This document shows, in pieces, positions 17,201 to 25,858 of a DNA stretch of 64,000 nucleotides. Source of the DNA: Flavobacteriales bacterium UBA1986 (GTDB lineage Bacteria > Bacteroidota > Bacteroidia > Flavobacteriales_G > Salibacteraceae); contig DDDG01000003.1 of assembly GCA_002336245.1 (NCBI GenBank), positions 62,438 through 126,437 of the forward strand, written 5' to 3'. The position numbers and the translations under genes were made by a program. Position 1 is the first letter of the stretch. Each line of letters starts with the position of its first letter. Below the pieces are notes generated by a model that saw nothing but the letters and a program-made list of their open reading frames with translations, had not been told where the DNA came from and did no database searches.

Positions 17201-17482
17201 AAACCTCGCAAATTGAGTCGCAGCCTACACCTGGCAACCTACTTGTTTGGGGATGCGGGAATCATCAATCTCAATGAAACCTACGAGAGCTTTGAGTTGG
17301 CTGACCTTCGTGCCGATGCTGGTTTGGGCTTGGCCTTGACAGTGAAACGTTTTTGGAAATTGGAGAAGGTTAAACCTTTGGTAATCCGAGCTGACTTTCC
17401 ACTTGTCGTGAATAGAATCCCTGCTACAGAATCTCAGTACGTCGGCTTCCGATGGTTGTTGGGAATTGAACGATCCTTCTAA
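14273..17482 (+). CDS. M1-family metallopeptidase with C-terminal outer-membrane-barrel-like domain
   Basis: A 1,069-residue secreted gluzincin. Residues 1-17 form a signal peptide. The M1 zinc site is HEIGH at 384-388 with the third ligand E407 in DEGF, the exact HExxH-x18-E spacing; YDPGYRGLF just upstream lies where the aminopeptidase exopeptidase motif normally sits, but a GxMEN sequence is replaced by GMEYPML about 20 residues earlier. Residues of about 660-1069 look like beta strands alternating aromatic and polar residues, and the protein ends GFRWLLGIERSF with a terminal Phe, as in outer-membrane barrels of the surface-antigen type. It likely trims peptides at the cell surface. It is translationally coupled to nadC (GTGA overlap). 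Confidence 0.85.
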   Translation: MKKLIVLLLLAPFLGSTQSYDPLSAPNTYASKGNPNYWKNKQVHAAYWQQDVHYTIDVKLDLNEDKLEGTERLIYTNNSPFELKELFFHLYQNAFQPGSYYDDLQKNNGRKNVYGKNESQLLGTQVEGLTVDGQSVKTELDNTVLKVMLNKPIPAGAQVKIDLKFKTWFDADGNVRRRMKVFDSFGSKHYDGVHWYPRIAVFDAKFGWTTDQHLGREFYGDFGCFDVNLTLPSNYVLDGTGFLTNRNEVYPPELRKKLDVKNFATKPWNEAPSVITPFVEGSFKTWKFHAENVHDFAWTADPNYRIGEAEWNGIKCYSLVQEPHAAGWQNAASYVAKIIKTFSEDFGMYTYHKMIAADARDGMEYPMLTLDGGYDPGYRGLFVHEIGHNWFFGQVGNNETYRASMDEGFTQFLTAWGLEAIDGDTIFSYPSKSWYHQKFRKPQLARETRVYYGYIRDALVFQDAVLNTHSDGFGGALRHGGGYGHVYYKTATMLYNMQYVLGDSLFLAAMQNYFQEWKIAHPYFEDFRNSIIQFTGVDLNWFFDQWFTTTKRIDYGIKKVKKGDSDGAYEVTFKRKGRMQMPLDFSAYDENGEEYKYHIPNGWFAKETDAKVLDRWIGWDKLKPTYTAKIKIDSTSKLDLIQIDPSNRLADVNQLDNRTNQKMRFRFDHRLQNTADRDAYEIFGRPDFWYNGFDGLKAGVYFEGDYFDKLHFIDFSWWYNTMMLENTNEYTGLLRGNNDIYSYRLKYSTPLLNVMEGLDFGLGSKFLDGYFENKIWFKKSTKSNKSSITLGFKTMYRPDAESLGYLILPTEWNADQWNNSLNVGLRHKYKYKYGSGEIKLGLRSSSLLSDYNYSYARLEVINRNKWKKLDWKTRFFAQYGAGDRWAPESQLFLAGANPEEMMDNKYMRSVGFTPNSWTGIGSDLGHFQYGGGLNIRAFAGYLAPSENEDGLVRASYAGFSGASFSGELDFNRLIGWKPRKLSRSLHLATYLFGDAGIINLNETYESFELADLRADAGLGLALTVKRFWKLEKVKPLVIRADFPLVVNRIPATESQYVGFRWLLGIERSF

Positions 17483-17494
17483 GAGAAGGTTCTT

Positions 17495-20038
17495 CTATCT
17501 AATCAGGGTGACGGCTCCTCTGTAGTCGACACCGTCGCCTTCCAAAACAAAGAAATACACTCCAGTATTGAGAGCTTGACCCGAGAAGCTTCTGCCATCC
17601 CAGCGTTCGCCAGGAACTTGATTGCTTTGGTATACTTCTACTCCCCAGCGATTGAATACTCGCAAGAGGTAATTTTCACAACGATCTAGATTTCCGAATT
17701 CAAAGAAATCGTTGATGCCATCACCATTGGGAGTAAATACATTCGGAATGACATCAGCTAAGATTGGAATGTCGACGTATACAGAATCGCTGCTGGCACA
17801 ACTGGCATTTTCGGCGTATACACTAACCAACCCCGACTCAATGACCTTAATGGAATCTATTGTTTCCCCGTTTGGTTCCCAGAAAACTCGTTGAGCATTT
17901 CGGATGCGCAAACGAACAGTATCAGGTAAGCAGAGAAAAGTATCCTCACCCAATTCCACATCTGGGTAAGCAATGACCACAAGAGTATCTCGAACTTCTA
18001 GCGTAACCGTATCCGTACCGCATTCAAATCGAGGCAACAGTCGCACTGTATATGTTCCACCAATACCATAATCATAACGTATTTGAGGAGCATCGTCAAG
18101 AGTGCCGCCGTCGCCAAAATCCCATTGGTAGTCGATTGGGGTTCCCAAGAAAGAATTGAAAAAGAGCACATCTTCTCCTGTGCAGATGTCGGGACGATCT
18201 TGATTGGTTTTTAAGTAATTGAAGTCCGCTCCAATCTGAGGTATTTCGACAGTGATGGTATCTCGGTCAAAACAAACCAAATTGCTGACAACAACCGTGA
18301 AGGTTCCGCCTTCATTTAAGGTTAAGGTCTGAGAGGTGTCGCCTGTGTTCCAAAAGCGCAACATCCCCGGATTCTCGGAGTCGAGAATTAACGGTGGACC
18401 GCTGCAGAGCAATGTATCCGGCCCTAGGTCAACTTCAGGTGTTTCTGTAATGAAAATAGTGTCGAGAAGAGTATCGGAAAAGCAAGCGTATTCAGTGATT
18501 AGGGAGTAGAAAAAGACTCCTGAAGTATCGAATTTCTTGACGGGACGTTGAACATTAAATTGATCGCCGTCGCTGAAATTCCACAGAAAGGATATGGGAG
18601 TTCCGGCAATTCCAGGATTGAAGCGCACACTGTCCGTAATGCAAATGGTGTCGGAGCCTGTGCTCACGTTTTCAAACGCGACAGTATTATCTAAGTCATT
18701 GAGTTGTACTCCCGCGGCATAAGCGTACGAAACGGCACTTGCCCTACCAAGGGCGTAAGCATTAAAGCCGCAACCACCTGTCTGAAGTGTATGTGAGCCA
18801 ACCTGTACCTCGCGAGACAAATAGGAATAGTTGGTATCGTATTTAAAGACTGTAAATCCGGTTTGTAATGTGTCGTCCAGCCAGATGGAATCCTTGTCTA
18901 TAGTTCTTGTGATCAAATGAATGTAATGCGTCATGGTGATTCCCGGAGGGTCCGAAGCAAAAAAGGTGATGGAATCTAGAAACATCTGCTCATTGGGATT
19001 TAGAATGATCATCGATGGGTCGGTATCCAAGGTTCGATCGCAACTAGTACTTCTGGTTACCATAAAGAAGCCCACTCCAATTCTCTTGTTGGAAGAATAA
19101 AGGGTTGCGCTGTCCATAACTCCTAATGTGTCTGAAAACCATTCTCCAGCCATAAGGGTATCGACTAAGCTATCGTTGCGCAGTAAAAAGGTGTTGTCTT
19201 CATCGGCCATTACGCGCACATAGTCCTTGTCCACATCTGGCGTAGAAAGCACAATGTATTCCTTTCCCCAAGTATTCGTAGGGAACATCTGTTCGTACAG
19301 CGGATCAAGTGTCGGCGTGCAAACCACTGTACTCCATTCATTTCCAGAAAAAACTGCAAAGCCCTTATTTGGGTCCACACCTTCGATTAGTGTTCCGCTG
19401 AGATCATCTTGAACTGAATCCGCTTGTAGCGCATAGATGCTTTCTGGGGGAACCGTTACTTGAAAAGTTATTCCTGAATCCCTTCCATTTTTCGCGTCAT
19501 TCGCAGGAGTGATATCGACTGTAACTGAATCCACACCCGTTACTATGATGAACTCAGATTCTCGTAAGCGGTCGGTAGTGCCTAAGTTCGCGAATTCACT
19601 CTTTTGTGTGATGGCTCGATACCGAGTTCCTAAGGCTGGAGTCGGTAAAACGAGAGATGCCTCATGCCTAAATAGATAATAATTCACTGCGTAGACCACA
19701 ACGTCTGAATCTGAAACGACGTGGATGGCCTTGTGAATGATGGTATCGGAGCCTTCAATCGCCGCATCGAATGCAGGAAGTGAAAAGGTGAAGACTGTGT
19801 CGGGCACAATCAATTGAGTGAGCGTAAATCCTGTACCTGGAATGCTTACAGTTACTGAGGTAGTGTCGCGACTTGAAACATTCAAATAGAAATCAGCAGT
19901 GGCTCTATCAACAACCTCGGTAAAACCCAACCAAAAATCGCGACCAGAATTGGTCACCTTCTGAGCTGAAAGGTTCATTGAGCATAGCAGCGCAATAAAA
20001 AGAAAGAGTGTTTTAAAAGGGCTTAGGGCTCTGCGCAT
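17495..20038 (-). CDS. IgGFc-binding-like, PKD-containing T9SS protein with type B sorting domain
   Basis: An 847-residue secreted protein. A signal peptide (ending in MNLSAQ) precedes GRDFWLGF, the opening of the IgGFc-binding N-terminal-like domain found in many Bacteroidota surface proteins. One or two PKD domains follow (GTPISFLWNFSDGDQ, GTPIDYQWDFGDGGT). The end is a gliding-motility-associated CHU_C domain (NVFTPNGDGINDFFEF ... LLRVFNRWGVEVYQS ... GVYFFVLEGDG), the type B T9SS signal, which often means attachment at or near the cell surface with PorV/SprF partners. The ATG at 20038 was chosen over an in-frame TTG that lies inside the promoter element. Confidence 0.85.
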   Translation of the reverse strand: MRRALSPFKTLFLFIALLCSMNLSAQKVTNSGRDFWLGFTEVVDRATADFYLNVSSRDTTSVTVSIPGTGFTLTQLIVPDTVFTFSLPAFDAAIEGSDTIIHKAIHVVSDSDVVVYAVNYYLFRHEASLVLPTPALGTRYRAITQKSEFANLGTTDRLRESEFIIVTGVDSVTVDITPANDAKNGRDSGITFQVTVPPESIYALQADSVQDDLSGTLIEGVDPNKGFAVFSGNEWSTVVCTPTLDPLYEQMFPTNTWGKEYIVLSTPDVDKDYVRVMADEDNTFLLRNDSLVDTLMAGEWFSDTLGVMDSATLYSSNKRIGVGFFMVTRSTSCDRTLDTDPSMIILNPNEQMFLDSITFFASDPPGITMTHYIHLITRTIDKDSIWLDDTLQTGFTVFKYDTNYSYLSREVQVGSHTLQTGGCGFNAYALGRASAVSYAYAAGVQLNDLDNTVAFENVSTGSDTICITDSVRFNPGIAGTPISFLWNFSDGDQFNVQRPVKKFDTSGVFFYSLITEYACFSDTLLDTIFITETPEVDLGPDTLLCSGPPLILDSENPGMLRFWNTGDTSQTLTLNEGGTFTVVVSNLVCFDRDTITVEIPQIGADFNYLKTNQDRPDICTGEDVLFFNSFLGTPIDYQWDFGDGGTLDDAPQIRYDYGIGGTYTVRLLPRFECGTDTVTLEVRDTLVVIAYPDVELGEDTFLCLPDTVRLRIRNAQRVFWEPNGETIDSIKVIESGLVSVYAENASCASSDSVYVDIPILADVIPNVFTPNGDGINDFFEFGNLDRCENYLLRVFNRWGVEVYQSNQVPGERWDGRSFSGQALNTGVYFFVLEGDGVDYRGAVTLIR

Positions 20039-20053
20039 AATCTGAAATCGAAT

Positions 20054-20061
20054 CAAAATTA
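20054..20061 (-). promoter_or_regulatory. -7 promoter element of the IgGFc-binding-like gene
   Basis: The minus strand reads TAATTTTG, a perfect TAnnTTTG, ending 15 bases before the ATG at 20038. No TTG at the usual -33 spacing. Confidence 0.5.
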
Positions 20062-20164
20062 GACTATTGAAGTCTGGTAATTTGAGTGCAACTGCTGCTT
20101 AATCAATAGTCAATTGTGAATTACAATAAAAAGCCGCGGCCTGCTGATGCTATTCAAAAGCACT

Positions 20165-20172
20165 TATTTTTG
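20165..20172 (+). promoter_or_regulatory. -7 promoter element of the YfhO-like gene
   Basis: TATTTTTG, a perfect TAnnTTTG, ends 19 bases before the GTG at 20192. It lies inside the longer frame beginning at ATG 20147, supporting the shorter start. Confidence 0.5.
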
Positions 20173-20191
20173 GACACCTAGCCAATTTTCT

Positions 20192-22696
20192 GTGATAAAA
20201 AAATATCAAAACCATCTGATTGCCGTCGGTGTTTTCATCGCCCTCAGCATCGCATATTTCAGCCCAGCGCTTTCGGGCAAAGTACTCACCTCTCATGATG
20301 TAGTGCAGTCGCAAGCCATGGCCAAGGAGATCAAGGACATTTACAAAGAGGAAAATCGGGTGGTCCGATGGACTGGCCGCATGTTTGGAGGAATGCCTGC
20401 AGACCAAATTTGGTCGGTGTTCCCATCCAACTTTTTCGGCTACATTCTCAATGGTGTGCGATCGGTTTTCCCTAGGCCGGTGAACTTGCTTTTCTTCTAC
20501 TTAATTGGCATGTACATCCTGCTCATAACCATTGGTTGCAATTCGTGGCTGGCGGTGCTTGGCTCCGTGGCTTTTGCCTTTTCCACATACAATTTTACCA
20601 TCATAGAAGCCGGCCACCTTGCCAAGGTAAAAGCCCTCGCTTTTACACCTGCTATATTCGCTGGGGCCTACCTCGCCTTCCGAGAAAAATACTTTGAAGG
20701 ATTGCTGGTGATGGCCATCTTTCTCGGACTACAAATAAGGTCGAATCACTTCCAAATCACATATTACACAGCCATGCTCCTCGTTCTTTGGGGAATCTTC
20801 GAGCTGGTTCGCGCGATCCGCGAGAAAACACTTCCATCGCTTGCCAAAGCCGTTGGCGTTTTAGCCATTGGCGCTCTCTTGGGAATCCTACCCAACCTCT
20901 CATTGCTTTGGCCTACCTATGAATATTCTGAGGGAACCATTCGAGGTGCTCAGGAGCTGAAAGACAAAAAAATTGACGGCGATGGTTTGGATAAAGACTA
21001 CGCCTTGCGTTGGTCTTATGGAATTGCCGAAAGCTGGCAAATGCTCATTCCTCGATTCAGCGGTGGCGCTTCTTCCGAAGCCCTCGACGACAAATCTGCC
21101 ACTTACGCTGCTCTTACAGATTTGGGTGTTGCAAAACGACAAGCTAGTCAGTTTGTAGAACGCATGCCAACCTATTGGGGGCCTCAGCCCTTCACCAGTG
21201 GACCAGCTTACTTTGGTGCTATACTGATTCTTTTAGCAGCATTCAGCATGTTCTTGTCGCGTTCCATTACCAAATGGTGGTTGCTGGCCGGAACCTTATT
21301 CTGCGTGCTTCTTGCGCTTGGAAAAAACCTGCAATGGTTCTACGACATCTTTTGGAATTTCCTACCGATGTTCAATAAATTCAGAACTCCTACTATGGTC
21401 TTGGCCGTAGGAAACATCTGCCTCATTTGGCTGGCCACACTCGGGCTCAAAGAAGTCCTTGATGATAAACTGACATGGAAAAAACTAAAACAACCTTTCT
21501 TGAGAAGTATTGGTCTAGTAGGTGGTTTGTGTCTATTGTTTGGACTTATGGGGCCCTCACTCTTCGACTTCAGTGGAGGGGGCGATCAACAGTTTGAGCA
21601 ACAATTGCTTCAGATGACAGGGGACAACCAAAACTTTGCAAGCTCTGTTTTGGATGGTTTGCAAGAAGATCGAATGAACCTCATGCGTTCCGATTCACTT
21701 CGCTCTTTGATGTTTGTTTTGCTTGCTGGGGCAGCAATGATGTTGATGTTCATGAATAAAATAAAGACTGAACTTGCCTTGGGCGCACTTAGCCTTCTCA
21801 TGCTCGTTGACCTCTGGACGATCGACAAGAACTACCTCAACAACGCCGACTTCGTTCGTGAAGCAAACAAAGAAGCTATGTACAGGCCTAATGCTGCCGA
21901 TCAGGAAATCTTGAAAGACAGCGACCCGCACTTCCGAGTTCTCAACCTGAACGTAAGCACATTCAACGATGCCATTCCTTCCTACCACTACAAAACAGTG
22001 GGTGGATATCACGCGGCCAAACTAAAGCGTTACCAGGACTTAATTGAACGAAACATCACTCCTGAAATGCAGCGTTTGAACGCTGGATTCCAAGGAACTC
22101 CGGTCTTGAATATGTTGAACACCAAATATGTCGTGACCAACAACACCGCCGAGGGTTTGGTGAAAAATCCTTTGGCCCTCGGCACTTCTTGGTTTGTAGA
22201 GAAAATCGATTGGGCTGAAGACCCCGACGATGAAATCAACAAGCTTCAAGGTTTTGATCCACGCAGCACAGTTGTAATCGATAAACAATTCACCTCCTAC
22301 TTTGAAGGCAAGGATTGGTATGCAAGCAAAAAGGGCGCCTTGAGTTTTGTTTCCTACAAAGCAGATGAGCTTGTATATACAAGCACCAGTGAGCGACCAG
22401 CCTTCGGAGTTTTCTCAGAAGTTTACTACCGAGGAAATAAAAACTGGAAAGCCTACATCGACGGACAAGAAGCTGAGTTTATCAGAGTGAACTACGTTCT
22501 TCGGGGAATGCACATTCCTGCAGGTGAGCATGAGATTGTGTTCAAGTACAGACCGGCTGCTTACTATCAAGGAGAGAACATCTCATTGGCAGGAAGCCTC
22601 ATCCTCAGCCTACTCGTAATCGCATACTTTCTCCGAAGTAAAATTCCGTTTTTGAATGCTTCCCAGGAAGAGGCGTCGGAGGAAAAAACTGAATAA
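20192..22696 (+). CDS. YfhO-family multispanning membrane protein
   Basis: An 834-residue integral membrane protein starting VIKKYQNHLIAVGVFIALSIAY (GTG start). After the first helix comes a long extracytoplasmic loop (GKVLTSHDVVQSQ ... RMFGGMPADQIWS), where GT-C enzymes carry acidic catalytic residues, then about ten further hydrophobic segments, a large soluble domain, and a last helix near residues 800-820. YfhO of Bacillus subtilis is implicated in glycosylating lipoteichoic acid, and the family has a GT-C-like layout, so transfer of a lipid-linked sugar outside the membrane is plausible. ATG 20147 is an alternative start (849 aa). It converges on the neighbouring glycan cluster with a 5-base gap. 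Confidence 0.75.
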   Translation: MIKKYQNHLIAVGVFIALSIAYFSPALSGKVLTSHDVVQSQAMAKEIKDIYKEENRVVRWTGRMFGGMPADQIWSVFPSNFFGYILNGVRSVFPRPVNLLFFYLIGMYILLITIGCNSWLAVLGSVAFAFSTYNFTIIEAGHLAKVKALAFTPAIFAGAYLAFREKYFEGLLVMAIFLGLQIRSNHFQITYYTAMLLVLWGIFELVRAIREKTLPSLAKAVGVLAIGALLGILPNLSLLWPTYEYSEGTIRGAQELKDKKIDGDGLDKDYALRWSYGIAESWQMLIPRFSGGASSEALDDKSATYAALTDLGVAKRQASQFVERMPTYWGPQPFTSGPAYFGAILILLAAFSMFLSRSITKWWLLAGTLFCVLLALGKNLQWFYDIFWNFLPMFNKFRTPTMVLAVGNICLIWLATLGLKEVLDDKLTWKKLKQPFLRSIGLVGGLCLLFGLMGPSLFDFSGGGDQQFEQQLLQMTGDNQNFASSVLDGLQEDRMNLMRSDSLRSLMFVLLAGAAMMLMFMNKIKTELALGALSLLMLVDLWTIDKNYLNNADFVREANKEAMYRPNAADQEILKDSDPHFRVLNLNVSTFNDAIPSYHYKTVGGYHAAKLKRYQDLIERNITPEMQRLNAGFQGTPVLNMLNTKYVVTNNTAEGLVKNPLALGTSWFVEKIDWAEDPDDEINKLQGFDPRSTVVIDKQFTSYFEGKDWYASKKGALSFVSYKADELVYTSTSERPAFGVFSEVYYRGNKNWKAYIDGQEAEFIRVNYVLRGMHIPAGEHEIVFKYRPAAYYQGENISLAGSLILSLLVIAYFLRSKIPFLNASQEEASEEKTE

Positions 22697-22701
22697 GCTT
22701 T

Positions 22702-23505
22702 CTAATATTTAGGCGAGCTGAACATCGCTCGAAGCACAATCCAAAGATGATTCCACAAGGTGGGAATCAAACCATAATGGCTTTTCAAAATTTCGAATCG
22801 ATCGAGCAAGGACTTGCGGTGGTTTTTCTTAGAAAAACCTCCCATTAAATACCGACTCAGAATTTGATGCGCATTGTGGTTGCCCTTGCTTTTTTTGAGC
22901 GCTTTGATTACCCAATCGATGTCCGCGGAAAAGGGATGATTCAAAATGTAAGGTTCAGCAATCGAGGTTCGCACCAAAATGCTCTGATGGCAAACAACCA
23001 TTCCGCGCTCCAAACTCTTCCAATGAAGTTCTTCGGGCAAGCGTTGTGTGGTAATCTCGGAACGAAGTCCAACCTCTTTTCGTGCTTCATCAATCATCAT
23101 AGTCTCACCGAAAATCACATCTGGATCGCCAATCAATCCGTCCACCATCTTCTGGCAGGTGTCGCTTTCGAAAATTTCGTCCCCAGAATTCATGAACCAC
23201 ACATAATCGCCTTTGGCAAGTGAAAGGCCTTTGTTCATGGCATCGTACAAACCTTTATCCGGCTCACTCACCCAATAGGCTATGCGCTCATCATGTTCTT
23301 GAATGTACTCACGACAACCATCGGTCGAGGCTCCATCCACTATGATGTATTCAATGCTCTCATAGCTTTGAGCCAATACGTTTGGAAGCGTAATCTTCAG
23401 GTCTTCCAATCGATTGTACACAATGGTGACAACCGACAATATTGGCCCATCTGAATTGGGAACTGGAATTCCCCGAGTTCGACATCCGCCCTCTATCCTT
23501 TCCAT
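22702..23505 (-). CDS. Family 2 glycosyltransferase
   Basis: A 267-residue GT-A enzyme. LSVVTIVYNRLEDLKITL opens the nucleotide-binding domain; YIIVDGASTDG is the classic strand-turn; GLYDAMNKGLSLAKGDYVWFMNSGDE contains the metal-binding region (SGD in place of DxD), a form common in colanic-acid WcaA/WcaE-like enzymes. About 25 residues precede the domain. It is the last gene of the leftward operon from 26,982 and overlaps the upstream GT4 gene by 13 bases. It is predicted to add one sugar to the cluster's glycan; which one is unknown. Confidence 0.85.
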   Translation of the reverse strand: MERIEGGCRTRGIPVPNSDGPILSVVTIVYNRLEDLKITLPNVLAQSYESIEYIIVDGASTDGCREYIQEHDERIAYWVSEPDKGLYDAMNKGLSLAKGDYVWFMNSGDEIFESDTCQKMVDGLIGDPDVIFGETMMIDEARKEVGLRSEITTQRLPEELHWKSLERGMVVCHQSILVRTSIAEPYILNHPFSADIDWVIKALKKSKGNHNAHQILSRYLMGGFSKKNHRKSLLDRFEILKSHYGLIPTLWNHLWIVLRAMFSSPKY

Positions 23506-24731
23506 TGAGATTGAATTTCGCGGTAATACTCTAAATACCTGGAAGCAACGATGTCTTCGGTGTACTCAGATTCAACTTTCGGCCTGCATTCTGAAGCCAA
23601 ATCAGGATGTTCCAAAATGAAGTCAAGACCAAAAGCAAGATCCGAAGCATCTCCGAACTTTGCCAAATAACCGTTCTTCTTATGATCGATCATCTCTGGA
23701 ATTCCTCCAACGTCAAAAGCCAAACAAGGACAGCCACAGGCCATGGCTTCCATGATGGTGTTTGGTAAATTGTCTTGAACCGAAGGACTAACAAAGACGT
23801 CACAAGCTGAGTAAAGTTTGGCCATATCCGAAGCCTTTACAACACCCATCTTATGTTGTTGAATTCCGAGATCAGGAACATCTCCCTTTCCAAAAAGCAC
23901 TAAGCAGTCCTGCTCATTACTCCCTCTCTTCCCCAAGGCATCGAATAGGTAAGCCATCCCTTTGCGCTCGTCCTTTAAGTTGAATGCTCCGAACAGAATC
24001 AAGCGTTTGTCTTTCGGAAGGCCCAGCTTCTCTCTCAAAGCCATTCGATCGCCTGGAACAAACTTTTGTAGGTCGATGGGATTGGGAATGTTTCGAATGG
24101 TGGCCGAGCTCAACAAGCTGCTCGATTCAGCTTCTTTCTTCAGCCAAGCACTGCACGTCGCTATGTATGGAGATGCTGAGTAAAGATTCTTTTTCCGCTT
24201 CCACAGCCGATGCGACAAATCCTTCTTGGCCGGCCGATTGACCAATTCGCTGAAACCCGATTCGTTTTCAAAACTTCGATTGTTGCCCGCATAATGCTCG
24301 CCTCCAGTGAAGGCCCACATATCGTGTAAGGTCCAAACCATCGGCTTAACACCATGCATTAATTTACCAATGGTTTTAATGCTGAGAAAACCTTGATTGA
24401 TCCAATGAACATTGACCACATCACACCATTTATAGAGGTAATGACTGGTGATGTTTTGTCCGGTATTGGCAATGGAAAACTGAAATCGCACGCTGGGGGC
24501 TCGCTCATATGGCAAGAAGCTCAAACGCTCGTAGGCAACATTCCACAAGTCCGACATTTGACCGAACCCGCCTTCTTGCGCTTGCTTCACGTCTGGGTCT
24601 TCACTTTGCTTCTGAAGAACCAACATTTTGGCCTCCACATCTTCCTGCTTGTTCAGCGCCTTGAGCAAACGTTTGCAAGCGATGGCCGCTCCCCCCTTCT
24701 CTTCGTATGTGCTGAGAAGAAGGATTTTCAC
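23493..24731 (-). CDS. GT4 glycosyltransferase
   Basis: A 412-residue GT-B enzyme. N-terminal domain: MKILLLSTYEEKGGAAIACKRLLKAL; VNVHWINQGFLSIKTI and MVWTLHDMWAFTGGEHY are typical of WcaC/colanic-type GT4 members. The donor domain has LILFGAFNLKDERKG, LYSACDVFVSPSVQDNLPNTIMEAMACGCPCLAFDVGGIPE, including the E-x7-E motif. The start is GTG and overlaps the pyruvyltransferase stop (GTGA). It is the third gene of the operon and most likely a chain-extending transferase for the same glycan. Confidence 0.9.
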   Translation of the reverse strand: MKILLLSTYEEKGGAAIACKRLLKALNKQEDVEAKMLVLQKQSEDPDVKQAQEGGFGQMSDLWNVAYERLSFLPYERAPSVRFQFSIANTGQNITSHYLYKWCDVVNVHWINQGFLSIKTIGKLMHGVKPMVWTLHDMWAFTGGEHYAGNNRSFENESGFSELVNRPAKKDLSHRLWKRKKNLYSASPYIATCSAWLKKEAESSSLLSSATIRNIPNPIDLQKFVPGDRMALREKLGLPKDKRLILFGAFNLKDERKGMAYLFDALGKRGSNEQDCLVLFGKGDVPDLGIQQHKMGVVKASDMAKLYSACDVFVSPSVQDNLPNTIMEAMACGCPCLAFDVGGIPEMIDHKKNGYLAKFGDASDLAFGLDFILEHPDLASECRPKVESEYTEDIVASRYLEYYREIQSQWKG

Positions 24732-25858
24732 AAGACAGTTTTTAAAAGCTCCTCGTATCTCGCTAAACGCTGACTGAGTTCATCTCCAGGCAGAACCACT
24801 TGTTCTACACTCTTCAAGTCAAGCTTCTCAGAATTCCAGCTTTGAAGATTGACGTATCGTTTCTTGAAGGTCTCCTCTAAATTCCAATCTCTTAAAAAGC
24901 CGGTAATCTTTCCTTTTCCGGGCTCGGTATAGTCCAGAACCAAGTTCTTTCCATTCAAAGCCGTTTGGAAAACCACCGAATGAAAGCGCATTCCAACACA
25001 AGCTTGCGCCTGTTCAAACCTCAAGAAAGTCTGATAAAGTGACAGGGGTTCGTTTTGAACCTCGATGTTCTCCAACTCCAAATCAAACCTCAATGAATTG
25101 AGAAATTTCCGGTCGTCGCCACCAATGTGGAAATAGTGCATTGGAATGAGCTGAACCTTATTATCCTCTGCCAAATCGCGCAGCAGATTAGCCAACTTTT
25201 CATGAATCCCCTTCTGACTTTCTTGGCTGTACTCAGCTGGAAACTCGCGCATGTTTACCGCGATGTAATCGAGTTTCTCCTTCGTTCTCTCAGATTTTTG
25301 AAAGTCCTGAATCGCTTGAAGTGAAGGGTCGGGCAAAACTTGCATTCTATTCAGAATGGACTCTTTGGCTCCCAATGATTTTAGGTAATTCTTGGAAACC
25401 TCATCGCGCAAAATCGGAAGAGTCGCATTTTTCACTATCCGTTGCAAAGCACCCTTATGACGGGTTTTAAACATCGGCCCAACTCCACAACCAAACAGTA
25501 CAGAAGGCACTTTTTTCTTCTTGGCGTAATTGAAGGCATAGTCGACCATAAAGAGATCGTTGATGTGCATCAAGGGTCCGCCGCCCATTATGAGCAAGTC
25601 ACTTTCTGCAATGGCCGCCTTGAGCTCCGAGCCTTTTTTTGATTCGAACAGCTCGAATTGAAATTCTCCAGCACCACTGAGGTGTTTATAGAAATCAAAG
25701 TCTTCGGAAATGGTTCGTTTGCTGAAAAATGGAAACAGACTCCCCAATTTGATCTTGGTCTTAGGGTCAATTTTAGCGAGAACGCTGAGTATGCCTGCTA
25801 GAATGGCTCGGTCGCCTAAGGTTTCTGTTCCATACCAACCAATGATGCAAACCTTCAT
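24728..25858 (-). CDS. Polysaccharide pyruvyltransferase
   Basis: A 376-residue member of the CsaB/WcaK/AmsJ family, which adds a pyruvyl ketal from phosphoenolpyruvate to a sugar and so gives the glycan an acidic group. It shows the N-terminal glycine loop MKVCIIGWYGTETLGDRAIL, the LLIMGGGPLMHIND stretch, VLFGCGVGPM, and the C-terminal GMRFHSVVFQTALNGKNLV motif with conserved His. The ATG at 25858 was chosen because it overlaps the radical SAM stop as ATGA; an in-frame TTG 33 bases upstream would lie inside that gene. Pyruvyl groups on cell-wall glycans can anchor SLH-type proteins, but nothing here shows that role. Confidence 0.9.
   Translation of the reverse strand: MKVCIIGWYGTETLGDRAILAGILSVLAKIDPKTKIKLGSLFPFFSKRTISEDFDFYKHLSGAGEFQFELFESKKGSELKAAIAESDLLIMGGGPLMHINDLFMVDYAFNYAKKKKVPSVLFGCGVGPMFKTRHKGALQRIVKNATLPILRDEVSKNYLKSLGAKESILNRMQVLPDPSLQAIQDFQKSERTKEKLDYIAVNMREFPAEYSQESQKGIHEKLANLLRDLAEDNKVQLIPMHYFHIGGDDRKFLNSLRFDLELENIEVQNEPLSLYQTFLRFEQAQACVGMRFHSVVFQTALNGKNLVLDYTEPGKGKITGFLRDWNLEETFKKRYVNLQSWNSEKLDLKSVEQVVLPGDELSQRLARYEELLKTVL

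Noticed and set aside
17472..17492. Hairpin CCTTCT-aag-AGAAGG at the end of the M1 peptidase gene
   Set aside because: The stem is only six base pairs, overlaps the stop codon and has no T run on either strand, so it is not a supported terminator.
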